Assembly (NCBI RefSeq): GCF_006438875.1
Contig: NZ_RCZH01000008.1
Span: 248,001 to 312,000, forward strand
Direction: 5' to 3'
DNA: 64,000 nucleotides
Origin: Flavobacterium pectinovorum
GTDB lineage: Bacteria > Bacteroidota > Bacteroidia > Flavobacteriales > Flavobacteriaceae
Shown: positions 18,687 to 28,020 of the stretch, piece after piece
How positions within the stretch are numbered: position 1 is the first letter of the stretch
Layout: the number at the start of each line of letters is the position of its first letter
Notes under the pieces: model-generated
Told to the model about the DNA's origin: nothing
The model's input: the letters and a program-made list of their open reading frames with translations, nothing else
The model's database searches: none
Made by a program: the position numbers and the translations under genes

Positions 18687-18694
18687 TATTTTTG
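18687..18694 (+). promoter_or_regulatory. -7 box of fbaA
   Basis: TATTTTTG, 38 bases before the fbaA ATG. Confidence 0.5.
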
Positions 18695-18732
18695 CAACCT
18701 AAAAACTAAAAACAACTATAAAAAAATTTACA

Positions 18733-19800
18733 ATGGCACACAATATTAAACCGGGAGTAGCTACAGGAGATCAAGTTCAGGAGATTTTTAATTATGCGAA
18801 AGAAAAAGGATTTGCATTACCTGCAGTAAACGTTACCGGGTCAAGCACAATCAATGGAGTTCTTGAGACTGCAGCAAAACTTAATGCGCCAGTTATCATT
18901 CAATTTTCAAACGGAGGAGCACAATTTAACGCTGGAAAAGGATTATCAAATGCAGGCGAAAAATCAGCAATCGCTGGTGGAATCGCTGGAGCAAAACATA
19001 TTCATGCATTAGCAGAAGCTTACGGAGCTACTGTAATTTTACATACTGACCACTGTGCAAAAAAATTATTACCTTGGATTGATGGTTTATTAGATGCTTC
19101 TGAAAAACATTTTGCAGAAACAGGAAAACCATTATTCAGTTCTCATATGATCGATTTGTCTGAGGAGCCAATCGAAGAAAACATCGAGATCTGTAAAGAA
19201 TACTTGGCTAGAATGAGCAAAATGGGAATGACATTAGAAATCGAGCTTGGTATTACAGGTGGTGAAGAAGATGGTGTTGACAACTCTGATGTTGATAGCT
19301 CAAAATTATATACTCAACCAGAAGAAGTAGCTTATGCTTATGAGGAATTATCTAAAGTAAGTCCTAAATTTACAATTGCAGCTGCTTTTGGAAACGTTCA
19401 CGGTGTTTACAAACCAGGAAACGTAAAATTAACTCCAAAAATCTTAAAAAACTCTCAGGATTTCGTTCAAAACAAATTCAAAACTGGTCATAACCCGGTA
19501 GATTTCGTTTTCCACGGAGGTTCAGGTTCTACACTTGAAGAAATCAGAGAAGGAATTAGCTACGGAGTTATCAAAATGAACATTGATACAGATTTACAAT
19601 TTGCATACACAGAAGGAATTCGTGATTATATGGTTAAAAACATTGACTATTTAAAATCTCAAATTGGTAACCCAGAAGGTGCTGATGTTCCTAACAAAAA
19701 ATATTATGACCCAAGAAGATGGGTACGTGAAAGCGAAGTGACATTCAATACAAGACTTGAGCAAGCTTTTGCAGACTTGAATAACGTAAATACACTATAA
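18733..19800 (+). CDS. fbaA: Class II fructose-bisphosphate aldolase
   Basis: Zn2+-dependent aldol cleavage of fructose 1,6-bisphosphate in glycolysis and gluconeogenesis. The 355 residues fit the long class IIA type (E. coli FbaA, about 359). Visible are the zinc/catalytic segment VILHTDHCAKKLLPWIDGLL (Asp and His of HTDHC), LEIELGITGGEEDGVD, AAFGNVHGVYKPGNVKLTP with a zinc His, VFHGGSGS with the second zinc His, and KMNIDTDLQFA. A hairpin with CAGTATTC-type repeats follows before accD. Confidence 0.96.
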   Translation: MAHNIKPGVATGDQVQEIFNYAKEKGFALPAVNVTGSSTINGVLETAAKLNAPVIIQFSNGGAQFNAGKGLSNAGEKSAIAGGIAGAKHIHALAEAYGATVILHTDHCAKKLLPWIDGLLDASEKHFAETGKPLFSSHMIDLSEEPIEENIEICKEYLARMSKMGMTLEIELGITGGEEDGVDNSDVDSSKLYTQPEEVAYAYEELSKVSPKFTIAAAFGNVHGVYKPGNVKLTPKILKNSQDFVQNKFKTGHNPVDFVFHGGSGSTLEEIREGISYGVIKMNIDTDLQFAYTEGIRDYMVKNIDYLKSQIGNPEGADVPNKKYYDPRRWVRESEVTFNTRLEQAFADLNNVNTL

Positions 19801-19822
19801 AAAGTATTCAGTTTTAAGTTTT

Positions 19823-19852
19823 AAGTATTCAGTGCTCAAATGCTGAATACTT
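19823..19852. repeat. Hairpin between fbaA and accD
   Basis: AAGTATTCAG (19823-19832) pairs with CTGAATACTT (19843-19852). Related pieces (ATTACTGAACAC) recur up to 19905. There is no T run, so it is not a classical terminator. Confidence 0.6.
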
Positions 19853-19915
19853 AAAAACTGATTATTATAAAGCGGATTACTGAACACGGATTACTGAACA
19901 CTGAATACTAGACAA

Positions 19916-20770
19916 ATGGCTTGGTTTAAAAGACACGAAAAAGGGATTACGACTGCTACTGAAGATAAGATGGACGTTCCGAAAGGATTGTGGTACAAAT
20001 CTCCTACTGGAAAAATTATTGACGCTGACGAATTAGCCAGAAACTTATTTGTTAGTCCTGAAGATGATTTTCACGTTCGAATTGGAAGCGCAACCTATTT
20101 TGAAATTTTGTTCGACAACAACGAATTTGTTGAATTAGATAAAAACATGACATCGAAAGATCCTTTGCATTTTGTTGATACAAAAAAATATGCAGAAAGA
20201 TTGAAAGATGTAATGGAGAAAACTCACCTTAAAGACGCTGTGCGTACCGGAGTGGGAAAATCTAAAGGAAAAGAACTTGTAATTTGCTGTATGGATTTTG
20301 CCTTTATTGGTGGATCAATGGGAGCGGTTGTTGGAGAAAAAATTGCCAGAGGTATTAATCACGCGATCAAAAACAAATTGCCTTTTGTAATGATCTCTAA
20401 ATCTGGTGGAGCTCGTATGATGGAAGCAGCTTATTCGTTAATGCAATTAGCTAAAACATCTGTAAAATTAGCTCAGTTAGCTGAAGCTAAATTACCATAC
20501 ATTTCGCTTTGTACTGATCCAACTACCGGAGGAACAACTGCATCATATGCAATGTTAGGAGATATTAATATTTCTGAGCCAGGAGCTTTGATTGGTTTTG
20601 CTGGTCCTCGTGTTGTTCGTGACACAACCGGTAAAGATTTACCGGAAGGTTTCCAGACTGCTGAGTTCTTATTAGAGCACGGTTTCCTTGACTTTATCAC
20701 GCCTAGAAAAGAATTGAAAGATAAGATCAACTTATATATCGATTTGATTCAAAATAATACACTTAGATAG
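19916..20770 (+). CDS. accD: Acetyl-CoA carboxylase carboxyltransferase beta subunit, lacking zinc-ribbon cysteines
   Basis: Transfers carboxyl from biotin to acetyl-CoA, making malonyl-CoA, together with AccA. The 284 residues include the crotonase-like core with [53 protein letters not shown] and GFAGPRVV. The N-terminal region aligns with the E. coli zinc ribbon, but the four cysteines are replaced: KSPTGK where KCxxCG is usual, and VSPEDDF where VCPKCxx is usual. The loss is seen directly. I believe it is shared by other Flavobacteriia. AccD zinc is linked to nucleic-acid binding and fold stability in E. coli, so this enzyme must do without it. A terminator follows. Confidence 0.93.
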   Translation: MAWFKRHEKGITTATEDKMDVPKGLWYKSPTGKIIDADELARNLFVSPEDDFHVRIGSATYFEILFDNNEFVELDKNMTSKDPLHFVDTKKYAERLKDVMEKTHLKDAVRTGVGKSKGKELVICCMDFAFIGGSMGAVVGEKIARGINHAIKNKLPFVMISKSGGARMMEAAYSLMQLAKTSVKLAQLAEAKLPYISLCTDPTTGGTTASYAMLGDINISEPGALIGFAGPRVVRDTTGKDLPEGFQTAEFLLEHGFLDFITPRKELKDKINLYIDLIQNNTLR

Positions 20771-20790
20771 TTTTAAACTTCTAAACATAT

Positions 20791-20825
20791 AAAATCCCAT
20801 TCGCTTCGGCTGATGGGATTTTTTT
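20791..20825 (+). terminator. Terminator of accD
   Basis: AAATCCCAT pairs with ATGGGATTT, then a T run. Confidence 0.85.
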
Positions 20826-21489
20826 ATTCTATAAACATGTCGTTCCTAAGGAACTTCTGAATATGCGTATTTTCAATCTCATTAGAATAATCCTGAAACT
20901 TCAGTCGCAAAGCTTTTGTCAGGAATAACAAAACAAGCAATGGTTTTTTTTTAGCAGTTCCATAGGAACAAAATATATTGTAGAGATGGATTTCAATCCA
21001 TCATTCGCAACGAAAATCCAATCTTTGTCGAGCTTCTCGCGAAGATTTCTCCTTCGTCGAAATGACAATATTGTGTTTAAACTTTGCTCCCGAAACCTAA
21101 TGTCATTAAATTAAGTTTTTAGATACTTAGACTAAAAAAAATCGCGCAAAGTCGCAAATACGCAAAGAAAATGTATGTAAACTTGGCGGCTTTGCGACTT
21201 TGCGCGAGATTTATGCGGCAAAGTCCCGATCCCGAAACTTCAGGACAGGATAGATTCTCCCTTAACTTAAGGACATTGAAACGTTGCTATAAATATTCCA
21301 TTCCTATGGAATTTTTCTCAACTTGCGATTTCAATCTCAACTGATTAATACTTGTCTGAAAAATTGTATTTTTGTTTGATATCCAAAACGCAAATAATAG
21401 TTTTGTACCCAAGCAAACTATTAGAAAATGTATAAAACATAAATTCACCTGTTTTTTACTAAAACCGATTTTTTTTAAAGCATTATAAA
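20826..21489. other. Repeat-rich intergenic region upstream of the XRE regulator
   Basis: No credible gene. It contains palindromic GTTCCTAAGGAAC and TTCCATAGGAA units, an inverted repeat ATGGATTtcAATCCAT (20984-21002), an AGATTTCTCCTTCGTCGAAATGACA element (21043-21067) related to the long palindrome at 33804-33885, and a 16-bp perfect inverted repeat (21143-21206). Confidence 0.65.
21143..21206. repeat. 16-bp perfect inverted repeat, CGCAAAGTCGC family
   Basis: CGCGCAAAGTCGCAAA (21143-21158) and its exact complement TTTGCGACTTTGCGCG (21191-21206). Related sequence is found at 3884-3906 and 57855-58035. Confidence 0.75.
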
Positions 21490-21497
21490 TATCTTTG
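21490..21497 (+). promoter_or_regulatory. -7 box directly upstream of the XRE gene
   Basis: TATCTTTG ends four bases before the ATG at 21502, so transcription would start at or next to the start codon (predicted leaderless mRNA). Confidence 0.5.
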
Positions 21498-21501
21498 AAC
21501 T

Positions 21502-21900
21502 ATGAGCGCAGCAACAAAACCAAATCATATAGGACGAAAAATTAGCCGTATTCGTGAACTGAAAGACATGAAGCAAGAAGCTTTGGCTCAAGCTTTAGGA
21601 ACAAATCAACAGGCAATTTCGGCTATTGAAAACAGCGAAACAATAGATGATGGAAAACTTGCCGATATCGCAAAAGCTCTTGGAGTAAGTGTTGAAGCAA
21701 TTAAAAACTTTACTGATGAAAATATGATAAGTTATTTCAATAATTTTTATGACAATAGTTGCAGTGGGGCAAATGGAATGTTTCATTCAAATCAATGCAA
21801 TTTCAATCCCTTGGATAAAGTAATCGAACTTTACGAACGTATGCTTCAGGCAGAAAAAGAAAAAGTTGAGTTTTTGGAAAAATTATTAAAAGAAAAATAA
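21502..21900 (+). CDS. XRE-family helix-turn-helix regulator
   Basis: 132 residues. The Cro/C1-type HTH is at about 11-66 (ISRIRELKDMKQEALAQALG, then NQQAISAIENSE). It is followed by a linker with NSCSGANG and a C-terminal amphipathic, charged helix (VIELYERMLQAEKEKVEFLE) that probably mediates dimerisation. This layout is common in Flavobacterium. No target can be named. The gene stands alone, closed by a terminator, and its -7 box almost touches the ATG. Annotating a later start would remove part of the HTH, so the ATG at 21502 is kept. Confidence 0.88.
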   Translation: MSAATKPNHIGRKISRIRELKDMKQEALAQALGTNQQAISAIENSETIDDGKLADIAKALGVSVEAIKNFTDENMISYFNNFYDNSCSGANGMFHSNQCNFNPLDKVIELYERMLQAEKEKVEFLEKLLKEK

Positions 21901-21927
21901 GATTTTCAAAAACATATTGAGTTCAAT

Positions 21928-21961
21928 AAAAAATCCGAAGAAATATTTCTTCGGATTTTTT
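21928..21961 (+). terminator. Terminator of the XRE gene
   Basis: AAATCCGAAGAAA pairs with TTTCTTCGGATTT, then T6. Its core is the same as that of the hairpin at 23481-23513. Confidence 0.9.
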
Positions 21962-22394
21962 GTTATCCTAAATAACGAATATATGTCGTTCCTACGGAAC
22001 TTGTTAACACGGGGATTCTATCTCCCAACGGAATAAATTCCGTTGCTACCAATCACTAATTCCTACGGAATATTTTTTTTACTTTGAGATTTCAACCTTA
22101 ATTCTGAACGAAATAAATCTCGTTGCTACCAATATTTAATTCCTCCGGAATATTTCCTGACTTGCGATTTCAATCTTAATTTTAAGCAAAATGAATCTTG
22201 TTGCTACCACATTTAATTCCTGCGGAATATTTCCTGACCCATGTTTTCAATACTAATTCTAAACAAAATAAATTCCGTTGCTACTAATCTTTGATTTCCA
22301 TGGAATATTTCCTGACTTGTGATTTCAATCTTCTCAACAGAATAAATCTCGTTGCTACCAATATTTAATTCCTACGGAATATTGCTTGCTAATT
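21962..22394. other. Intergenic region filled by the tandem array
   Basis: Apart from one GTTCCTACGGAAC palindrome near 21984-21998 and the array at 22026-22390, nothing is seen. Confidence 0.6.
22026..22390. repeat. Tandem array of five degenerate ~77-bp units
   Basis: CGTTGCTACCAAT-like starts occur at 22041, 22121, 22199, 22276 and 22350 (spacing 80, 78, 77, 74). Each unit continues with a palindromic ATTCCTACGGAAT-type core, then TTTCCTGACTTGCGATTTCA and AATCTTAATT. Single related pieces lie at about 21270-21345 and 23572-23625. The units are non-coding, and the array ends at the 3' end of the cupin gene. Confidence 0.8.
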
Positions 22395-23288
22395 CTAAAT
22401 TACACTCTTTCTTGGTCTGTTATTTCTTAATTCTTTTTCCGCTATTTTAACGGCAAGTTTTTCGCGCCAAATCGCATAACGTTCTCTAAAAACTATTTTT
22501 ATGGCACTATCTAATGCACCATGCATGAATAAACTCCAAACGCTTGCCATTTTTCGGGTTATTGATCGATCCCAGGCACGAAGACTCAGAGAGAAAGAAC
22601 CATCAATATATTTCATCCAATGCCACATTCCGGTTGGCATGAATAAAGTATCTCCATGTTCCAGAAAAACTTCATAACCTTCAACACCTTTTAGAGCGGG
22701 AAATTTTTCAAAATCCGGATTAGAAACATCATAATCTTCTAAAGCATAAGTGGTGTTTGGAACGCAATAAAGCCTTTTTTTCCATTTATAATCAAAAAGG
22801 ATAATATGTTTTCTTCCTCCAAAATGTGTGTGAAAAAGATGCGGTAAATCAATATCATAATGTAAAAAGGTAAAAGCATTAGAACCTCCAAAAAACATCG
22901 CAGGCATACTTTCTATAAAACCGCCCATTAATTCTTTTGGAACTTTTATATCCTGAACCAATTCTGGTCTATGTTTAAAAAGATTGAAGAAAAAAATACG
23001 CAACTGTGTTGGCTCTCTTTTAATTAAATCCAAATAATCACCAAATTTCATACTGGCAATTGAGGCATTGATTATTTTTTTTGGATCTGCTTTTGAGTTA
23101 TCAACTAGTTTTACCTCAATATCTCCCGCAATTTGCTTAAAATAATCGGTTGACCATTTTTCTCTTGCCGGCCAATCTTTTGTTAGTCCTTTTATAATTA
23201 AAGGCTTTCTTTTATTTAAATAGTTCTTTTTAAAATCTTCTCTGGAAATAGATTCAACAACATCGACAGGTTTTAGTATAAAGCTCAT
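22395..23288 (-). CDS. JmjC/cupin-like domain protein (Cupin_8 family)
   Basis: Probable Fe(II)/2-oxoglutarate-type oxygenase of the JmjC/FIH-like class, 297 residues. The metal ligands expected of the fold are visible: HYD at 143-145, and His223 in FMPTGMWHWM. KRKPLIIKGLTKDWPA near residues 26-41 is the usual N-terminal signature of the family. A basic C-terminal tail (RNNRPRKSVI) follows. The substrate is unknown; related proteins hydroxylate protein side chains. A -7 box lies 31 bases upstream. Downstream lies the tandem array, with no clear terminator. Confidence 0.82.
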   Translation of the reverse strand: MSFILKPVDVVESISREDFKKNYLNKRKPLIIKGLTKDWPAREKWSTDYFKQIAGDIEVKLVDNSKADPKKIINASIASMKFGDYLDLIKREPTQLRIFFFNLFKHRPELVQDIKVPKELMGGFIESMPAMFFGGSNAFTFLHYDIDLPHLFHTHFGGRKHIILFDYKWKKRLYCVPNTTYALEDYDVSNPDFEKFPALKGVEGYEVFLEHGDTLFMPTGMWHWMKYIDGSFSLSLRAWDRSITRKMASVWSLFMHGALDSAIKIVFRERYAIWREKLAVKIAEKELRNNRPRKSVI

Positions 23289-23318
23289 TTATTCCGTAAT
23301 TTATAATTGTCTGTTTAC

Positions 23319-23326
23319 CAAATTTA
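23319..23326 (-). promoter_or_regulatory. -7 box of the cupin-like gene
   Basis: TAAATTTG on the minus strand, 30 bases before the ATG. Confidence 0.5.
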
Positions 23327-23796
23327 TCCAATTATTTTGATAGCATAACATTTACAGGAAAATATTACAAGGAAAAAAAATTCCTTTATTTCTGTTTGAA
23401 TGGTTTCGATTAAGATGTGACATTTTTTTTAAATTATCGAATTTTTAATCCATTCTATTTCAACACTAAAGAATTCAAACAAAAAAACCGAAGAAATATT
23501 TCTTCGGTTTTTTGATTTTATGTTTTGTTCTTATATTTTGTTTTTAATAAACGTTAAATTCCTTATATATCATTCTCCAACGGAATGAATTCCGTTTCTA
23601 CAAAATACATCGTTCCTTCGGAACTTTATCGCCAATGCATCAAAAGGCGCAAAATGTCAATTTAAAATTATTCGGCTAAAGCCAATTTACTCTCGCTATT
23701 TTTATATCTCCAGCTAAAGCTGGAGGCAATTCAAAAAAACTTATAACGTTTGAAACCTCTGAACCTCTGAACCTTTGCAACTATGAACCTTTGAAC
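23327..23796. other. Intergenic region with orphan hairpin and repeats
   Basis: No gene seen. It has a strong hairpin (23481-23513), repeat pieces CCGTTTCTACAAAA and GTTCCTTCGGAAC (about 23578-23625), a CCAGCTAAAGCTGG palindrome (23711-23724), and a tract of AACCTCTG/AACCTTTG near-tandem units (23753-23800) touching the adh stop. Confidence 0.65.
23481..23513. terminator. Orphan bidirectional terminator-like hairpin
   Basis: AAAAACCGAAGAAA against TTTCTTCGGTTTTT, with A and T runs on both sides. The nearest upstream gene end is 280 bases away (adh, minus). Its core CCGAAGAAATATTTCTTCGG equals that of the XRE terminator. Confidence 0.7.
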
Positions 23797-24843
23797 CTAT
23801 TTTAAAGAAGCCATATCAATTACAAAACGATATTTGACATCGCTTTTATTCATTCGGTCATAAGCTTCATTAATGTATGACATATCGATAATTTCAACAT
23901 CTGAAGTAATATTGTGTTCTGCACAGTAATCCAGCATTTCTTGCGTTTCTTTAATCCCACCAATTAAACTTCCCATAATACTTCTTCTTTTCATGATTAA
24001 AGTAAAAACCGGAATTTCGGCAGGCGCTGGCGGAGCTCCAACTACAATCATGGTTCCGTTCGTTTTTAGTAAATTCAGATAAGCATTATGATCGTGTTTT
24101 GCAGAAACGGTGTTTAGAATAAAATCGAAACTGTTTGCTAAAGATTCCATTGTTTCAGGATTTGAAGTCAGAGCAAATTTATGCGCTCCTAATTTTTTAG
24201 CATCAGCTTCTTTAGATGGAGAATGACTAAGCATGGTAACTTCGGCACCAAAAGAAACGGCAAATTTAACCGCCATATGCCCTAAACCGCCAAGTCCTAA
24301 AACTCCAACTTTATGCCCTTTACCCACATTTAAATAACGCAATGGCGAATAAGTTGTAATTCCGGCACACAATAATGGTGCAACTCCTCGTAAATCAAGT
24401 TTATCAGAGATATGAAGTGTATAATTTTCATCAACTATAATACTAGTTGAATATCCTCCGCGAGTTGGAATATTGGTTCCTCTTTCAAAACTTGCATAAG
24501 TTCCCGTCATTCCTTCTTCACAAAACTGCTCCTCGCCTGCCTGACAACTTGGGCATGTTCTACAGGAATCAACAAAACAACCTACTCCCGCAAGTTCTCC
24601 TACTTTAAACTTCGATACATCGTTACCAACAGCAATGATTCGTCCCACAATTTCATGCCCGGGAACTAATGGATAATTTACAGGTCCCCAATCGCCTTTT
24701 GCAGTATGAATATCTGAATGGCAAACACCACTGTACAAAATTTCTATTTGAACTTGATTTGCACCAACCTCTTTCCTTTCAAACGTATAAGGCTTTAACG
24801 GATTTGTAGCATCGTATGCTGCGTAAGCTTTTACTGGTATCAT
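23797..24843 (-). CDS. Zinc-dependent NAD(P)-linked alcohol dehydrogenase (YahK/CAD-like)
   Basis: Medium-chain dehydrogenase, 348 residues, probably reducing aldehydes with NADPH. Catalytic zinc ligands: Cys41 in GVCHSD and His63-Glu64 in PGHE, with the later Cys in APLLCAGITTYSPL. Structural zinc: Cys94, 97, 100 and 108 in DSCRTCPSCQAGEEQFC. The nucleotide-binding loop is VGVLGLGGLGHMA. This is the YahK/cinnamyl-alcohol-dehydrogenase subgroup. The in-vivo substrate is not deducible. The gene stands alone between repeat DNA and the permease gene. Confidence 0.93.
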   Translation of the reverse strand: MIPVKAYAAYDATNPLKPYTFERKEVGANQVQIEILYSGVCHSDIHTAKGDWGPVNYPLVPGHEIVGRIIAVGNDVSKFKVGELAGVGCFVDSCRTCPSCQAGEEQFCEEGMTGTYASFERGTNIPTRGGYSTSIIVDENYTLHISDKLDLRGVAPLLCAGITTYSPLRYLNVGKGHKVGVLGLGGLGHMAVKFAVSFGAEVTMLSHSPSKEADAKKLGAHKFALTSNPETMESLANSFDFILNTVSAKHDHNAYLNLLKTNGTMIVVGAPPAPAEIPVFTLIMKRRSIMGSLIGGIKETQEMLDYCAEHNITSDVEIIDMSYINEAYDRMNKSDVKYRFVIDMASLK

Positions 24844-25026
24844 AGAATCGTGTTTTAATTTAGGGTATTAAAATTACGACAAAATTTCGCAATAAAAGGA
24901 ATCTTGAAGTTGTAAAAACAATAATTAAGGGTTAATTATCGCTTATTGTTGATTTGAGTCCGCAAATTTTGTTTCACCTAACTCTACTCTTCATCCAAAT
25001 ATTATTCACAACTATTATATTCTGAT

Positions 25027-26274
25027 TTACATTCCTGTTCTAATAGCTTCTACAGGATCTAATTTTGAAGCTGAAATTGCAGGTAAAATTCCCGAAATTA
25101 ATCCCACAAAAATGGACAATCCACCTCCAATAATTACATTCCAAATACTTAGAACAAATTCAAAATCTAATAAATTGGTTAATAGAATCGAAAGTAACCA
25201 AACGATTATCAAACCAATTATACCTCCAATTAAACAAAGTATTATAGCTTCAAATAAAAACTGAAACAATATAAATCGATTCTTTGCTCCCAAAGATTTT
25301 TGAATACCTATTAAATTAGTACGCTCTTTTACAGAAACAAACATGATATTTGCCACTCCAAAACCTCCAACTAAGAAAGAGAAAAAGCTTATAATAATTC
25401 CACCAATTCTTAAACTACCTAAAATTCCGTCGATAAAATCTGTAAATCCGGAGAGTACATTCACAAAAAAATTGTCCATTTCACCCGCTTTCATTCCACG
25501 GATCGCTCTTAATTTTTGTGCAACTTCGGCTTTATAAGCGTCCATATCAATTCCTTTCACAGGCTTTAACACAATTACAGGTGTCATTGAGTCACTATCG
25601 CCATACATACGGCGTAAAAAATTTGCCGGAAAATAAACCGATGTATCATTACTGTCTCCAAAAAATCCTGCTCCTTGTTTTACCATTACACCAATAACCG
25701 TAAAACGCTGTCCGTACAAACGAATACTTTTTCCAATTGGATCACTATCTCCAAAAAGTCCGTTGGCAATATCAAATCCCAAAACAATTACAGGAGTTCC
25801 TGAATTTGATTCAGATTCATTATAAAATCGCCCTTTATCGAAACTTAATCCGTCAATATCGACCATTTCAAATGAAGAAGGAACCATATTTACATCGGCA
25901 ACGGTTTTCGAATCATACTTTAAACTTTCATGATTTACGAATAATTGGTAACCAACCTGTTCTGTGTTATTAAGGGAGTTTTTTAAGTTGATATACTCGT
26001 CATATTTCACATTTGGAAACTGTTCTCGCTTCCATTGTGGAATTTCAGAAGGTCCAAAACAATATTTCATTAAATAAATCGTATTTTTATCTAAGCTGCT
26101 TAAATCTTTGGAAATTTTTCGATCTAAAGAATCAACTGCCGCCAAAACGGCTATAATTGAAAAAATTCCAATAGTTACCCCTAACAAAGACAATAAAGTA
26201 CGTAATTTATTATTTCGCAAAGCGTTTATAGCAAAACCTAAACTTTCTTTTAATAATCTTAGATAAACAAGCAT
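25027..26274 (-). CDS. ABC transporter permease, MacB/FtsX type
   Basis: 415 residues. An N-terminal membrane helix (LLSLLGVTIGIFSIIAVLAA, about 29-48) is followed by a large periplasmic MacB-PCD domain (about 49-270), and three C-terminal helices with the FtsX signature SVKERTNLIGIQKSLGAKNR between them. It ends SASKLDPVEAIRTGM, the usual end of such subunits. MacB-type proteins act as mechanotransducing pumps with a separate ATPase. No ATPase or periplasmic adaptor gene is next to it, so its partners are encoded elsewhere or it is an orphan. Substrate unknown. Confidence 0.9.
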   Translation of the reverse strand: MLVYLRLLKESLGFAINALRNNKLRTLLSLLGVTIGIFSIIAVLAAVDSLDRKISKDLSSLDKNTIYLMKYCFGPSEIPQWKREQFPNVKYDEYINLKNSLNNTEQVGYQLFVNHESLKYDSKTVADVNMVPSSFEMVDIDGLSFDKGRFYNESESNSGTPVIVLGFDIANGLFGDSDPIGKSIRLYGQRFTVIGVMVKQGAGFFGDSNDTSVYFPANFLRRMYGDSDSMTPVIVLKPVKGIDMDAYKAEVAQKLRAIRGMKAGEMDNFFVNVLSGFTDFIDGILGSLRIGGIIISFFSFLVGGFGVANIMFVSVKERTNLIGIQKSLGAKNRFILFQFLFEAIILCLIGGIIGLIIVWLLSILLTNLLDFEFVLSIWNVIIGGGLSIFVGLISGILPAISASKLDPVEAIRTGM

Positions 26275-26407
26275 ATTTTCGTATTTTTCAATAAAGTAAA
26301 ATTCAATAATTTAAATTCAAAAACCTAATAAAAGTTAACTTACTCATCAGTAGTTTTTTTTAGCATAATGTTACATTAATTTTCTTTAAAATAATATTTA
26401 AAAAAAC

Positions 26408-26415
26408 TACTTTTG
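26408..26415 (+). promoter_or_regulatory. -7 box of purH
   Basis: TACTTTTG overlaps the first codon of the longest open frame (26413), so translation must start later, at 26440. Confidence 0.6.
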
Positions 26416-26439
26416 CAGTCTGAAAATCATAACTACACA

Positions 26440-27966
26440 ATGAGCACAACTAAAACAATACAATCGGCATTAATATCTGTTTTTTCAAAGGACGGATTAG
26501 AGCCAATCGTTAGAAAATTACACGAACAAAACGTAACACTTTATTCTACCGGAGGAACTGAAGATTTTATTAAAAATCTTGGGATTCCTGTAGTTCCGGT
26601 TGAAGATATTACTTCATTTCCTGAAATTCTTGGAGGACGAGTAAAAACGTTACACCCGAAAATTTTTGGTGGAATTTTAAACCGTCAGGATAACGAGAGT
26701 GATGTTCAACAAATGAAGGAGTTTGATATTCCTCAAATCGATTTGGTAATTGTTGATTTGTATCCGTTTGAAAAAACGGTTGCTTCTGGTGCAAGTGAAC
26801 AAGATATCATTGAAAAAATTGACATTGGCGGAATTTCATTGATCCGTGCAGGTGCAAAAAATTTCAAAGACACTGTAATTGTAGCTTCGGTTAATGAATA
26901 CAGCTTGCTTCTTGATTTGATTACAGAACAAAATGGAGCTACCACTCTTGAGAACAGAAGATTGTTTGCTACAAAAGCATTCCATGTTTCTTCTCACTAT
27001 GATGGTGCTATTTTTAACTATTTCAATACTGACGAAACTATTTACAAAGAAAGTATTGCAGATGGTCAGATTTTAAGATACGGAGAAAATCCACATCAAA
27101 AAGGCTTCTTTTTTGGAGATTTTGATGCAATGTTCAAAAAAGTTCACGGAAAAGAGTTATCTTACAACAACCTACTAGATGTTGATGCGGCTGTAAACTT
27201 AATTAATGAGTTTAAAACTGACGGACCAACGTTTGCAATTTTAAAACATAATAATGCTTGCGGTTTAGCTTCCAGAAAAACGATTAGCGAAGCTTATTTA
27301 GCAGCTTTGGCTTGTGATCCAACATCTGCTTTTGGTGGAGTTTTGATTGCAAATACTAAAATTGATTTAGCTACAGCACAAGAAATCAACAAATTGTTCT
27401 GTGAAGTAGTAATTGCTCCAAGTTATGATGACGAAGCAATTGCCGTTTTACAAGAAAAGAAAAACAGAATCATATTAGTTCAAAATGAAGTTGAATTACC
27501 GTCAAGACAAGTTAGAACATGTCTTAATGGTTTGTTAATTCAGGACAGAAATAATATTACAGATACTAAAGAGCATTTAAAGACCGTTACAATTACAGAG
27601 CCTACTGCTTCAGAAATAGAAGATTTAATATTTGCTTCAAAAATTTGTAAAAACACAAAATCAAATACGATTGTTTTTGCAAAAAACGGAACATTAATTT
27701 CGTCAGGAACAGGTCAAACCTCAAGAGTTGATGCTTTAATGCAGGCTATTGACAAAGCAAAAGCTTTTGGATTTGATTTAACAGGCGCTTCTATGGCGAG
27801 TGATGCATTTTTCCCATTTCCGGATTGTGTAGAATTAGCCAAAAAAGCAGGAATAACAGCTGTAATTCAGCCGGGAGGCTCAATAAAAGACGAATTAAGC
27901 ATAAATTATTGCAACGAAAATAATCTTGCAATGGTATTTACTGGAACACGTCATTTTAAACATTAA
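26440..27966 (+). CDS. purH: Bifunctional AICAR transformylase/IMP cyclohydrolase
   Basis: Last two steps of IMP synthesis. About 508 residues. The N-terminal MGS-like cyclohydrolase domain has YSTGGTEDFIKNLGI and ILGGRVKTLHPKIFGGIL. The C-terminal transformylase domain has LRYGENPHQKGFFFGD, ELSYNNLLDVDAA, ILKHNNACGLASR with the family Lys-His pair, and SDAFFPFPDCVELAKKAG, ending GTRHFKH as usual. The frame could open at 26413, but a -7 box overlaps that ATG. MSTTKTIQSALISVF from 26440 is also the usual start. Confidence 0.97.
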   Translation: MSTTKTIQSALISVFSKDGLEPIVRKLHEQNVTLYSTGGTEDFIKNLGIPVVPVEDITSFPEILGGRVKTLHPKIFGGILNRQDNESDVQQMKEFDIPQIDLVIVDLYPFEKTVASGASEQDIIEKIDIGGISLIRAGAKNFKDTVIVASVNEYSLLLDLITEQNGATTLENRRLFATKAFHVSSHYDGAIFNYFNTDETIYKESIADGQILRYGENPHQKGFFFGDFDAMFKKVHGKELSYNNLLDVDAAVNLINEFKTDGPTFAILKHNNACGLASRKTISEAYLAALACDPTSAFGGVLIANTKIDLATAQEINKLFCEVVIAPSYDDEAIAVLQEKKNRIILVQNEVELPSRQVRTCLNGLLIQDRNNITDTKEHLKTVTITEPTASEIEDLIFASKICKNTKSNTIVFAKNGTLISSGTGQTSRVDALMQAIDKAKAFGFDLTGASMASDAFFPFPDCVELAKKAGITAVIQPGGSIKDELSINYCNENNLAMVFTGTRHFKH

Positions 27967-27972
27967 TTTGTT

Positions 27973-27980
27973 TAACTTTG
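27973..27980 (+). promoter_or_regulatory. -7 box of the mre operon
   Basis: TAACTTTG, 40 bases upstream of mreB and just after the purH stop. Confidence 0.5.
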
Positions 27981-28020
27981 TTCAAAATAATTTATAACAT
28001 TTTAAACCCCTAAAAAACTT

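Noticed and set aside
22026-22390. 77-bp tandem array considered as CRISPR
   Set aside because: Units are diverged along their whole length, without constant repeats and unique spacers, and no cas gene is near.
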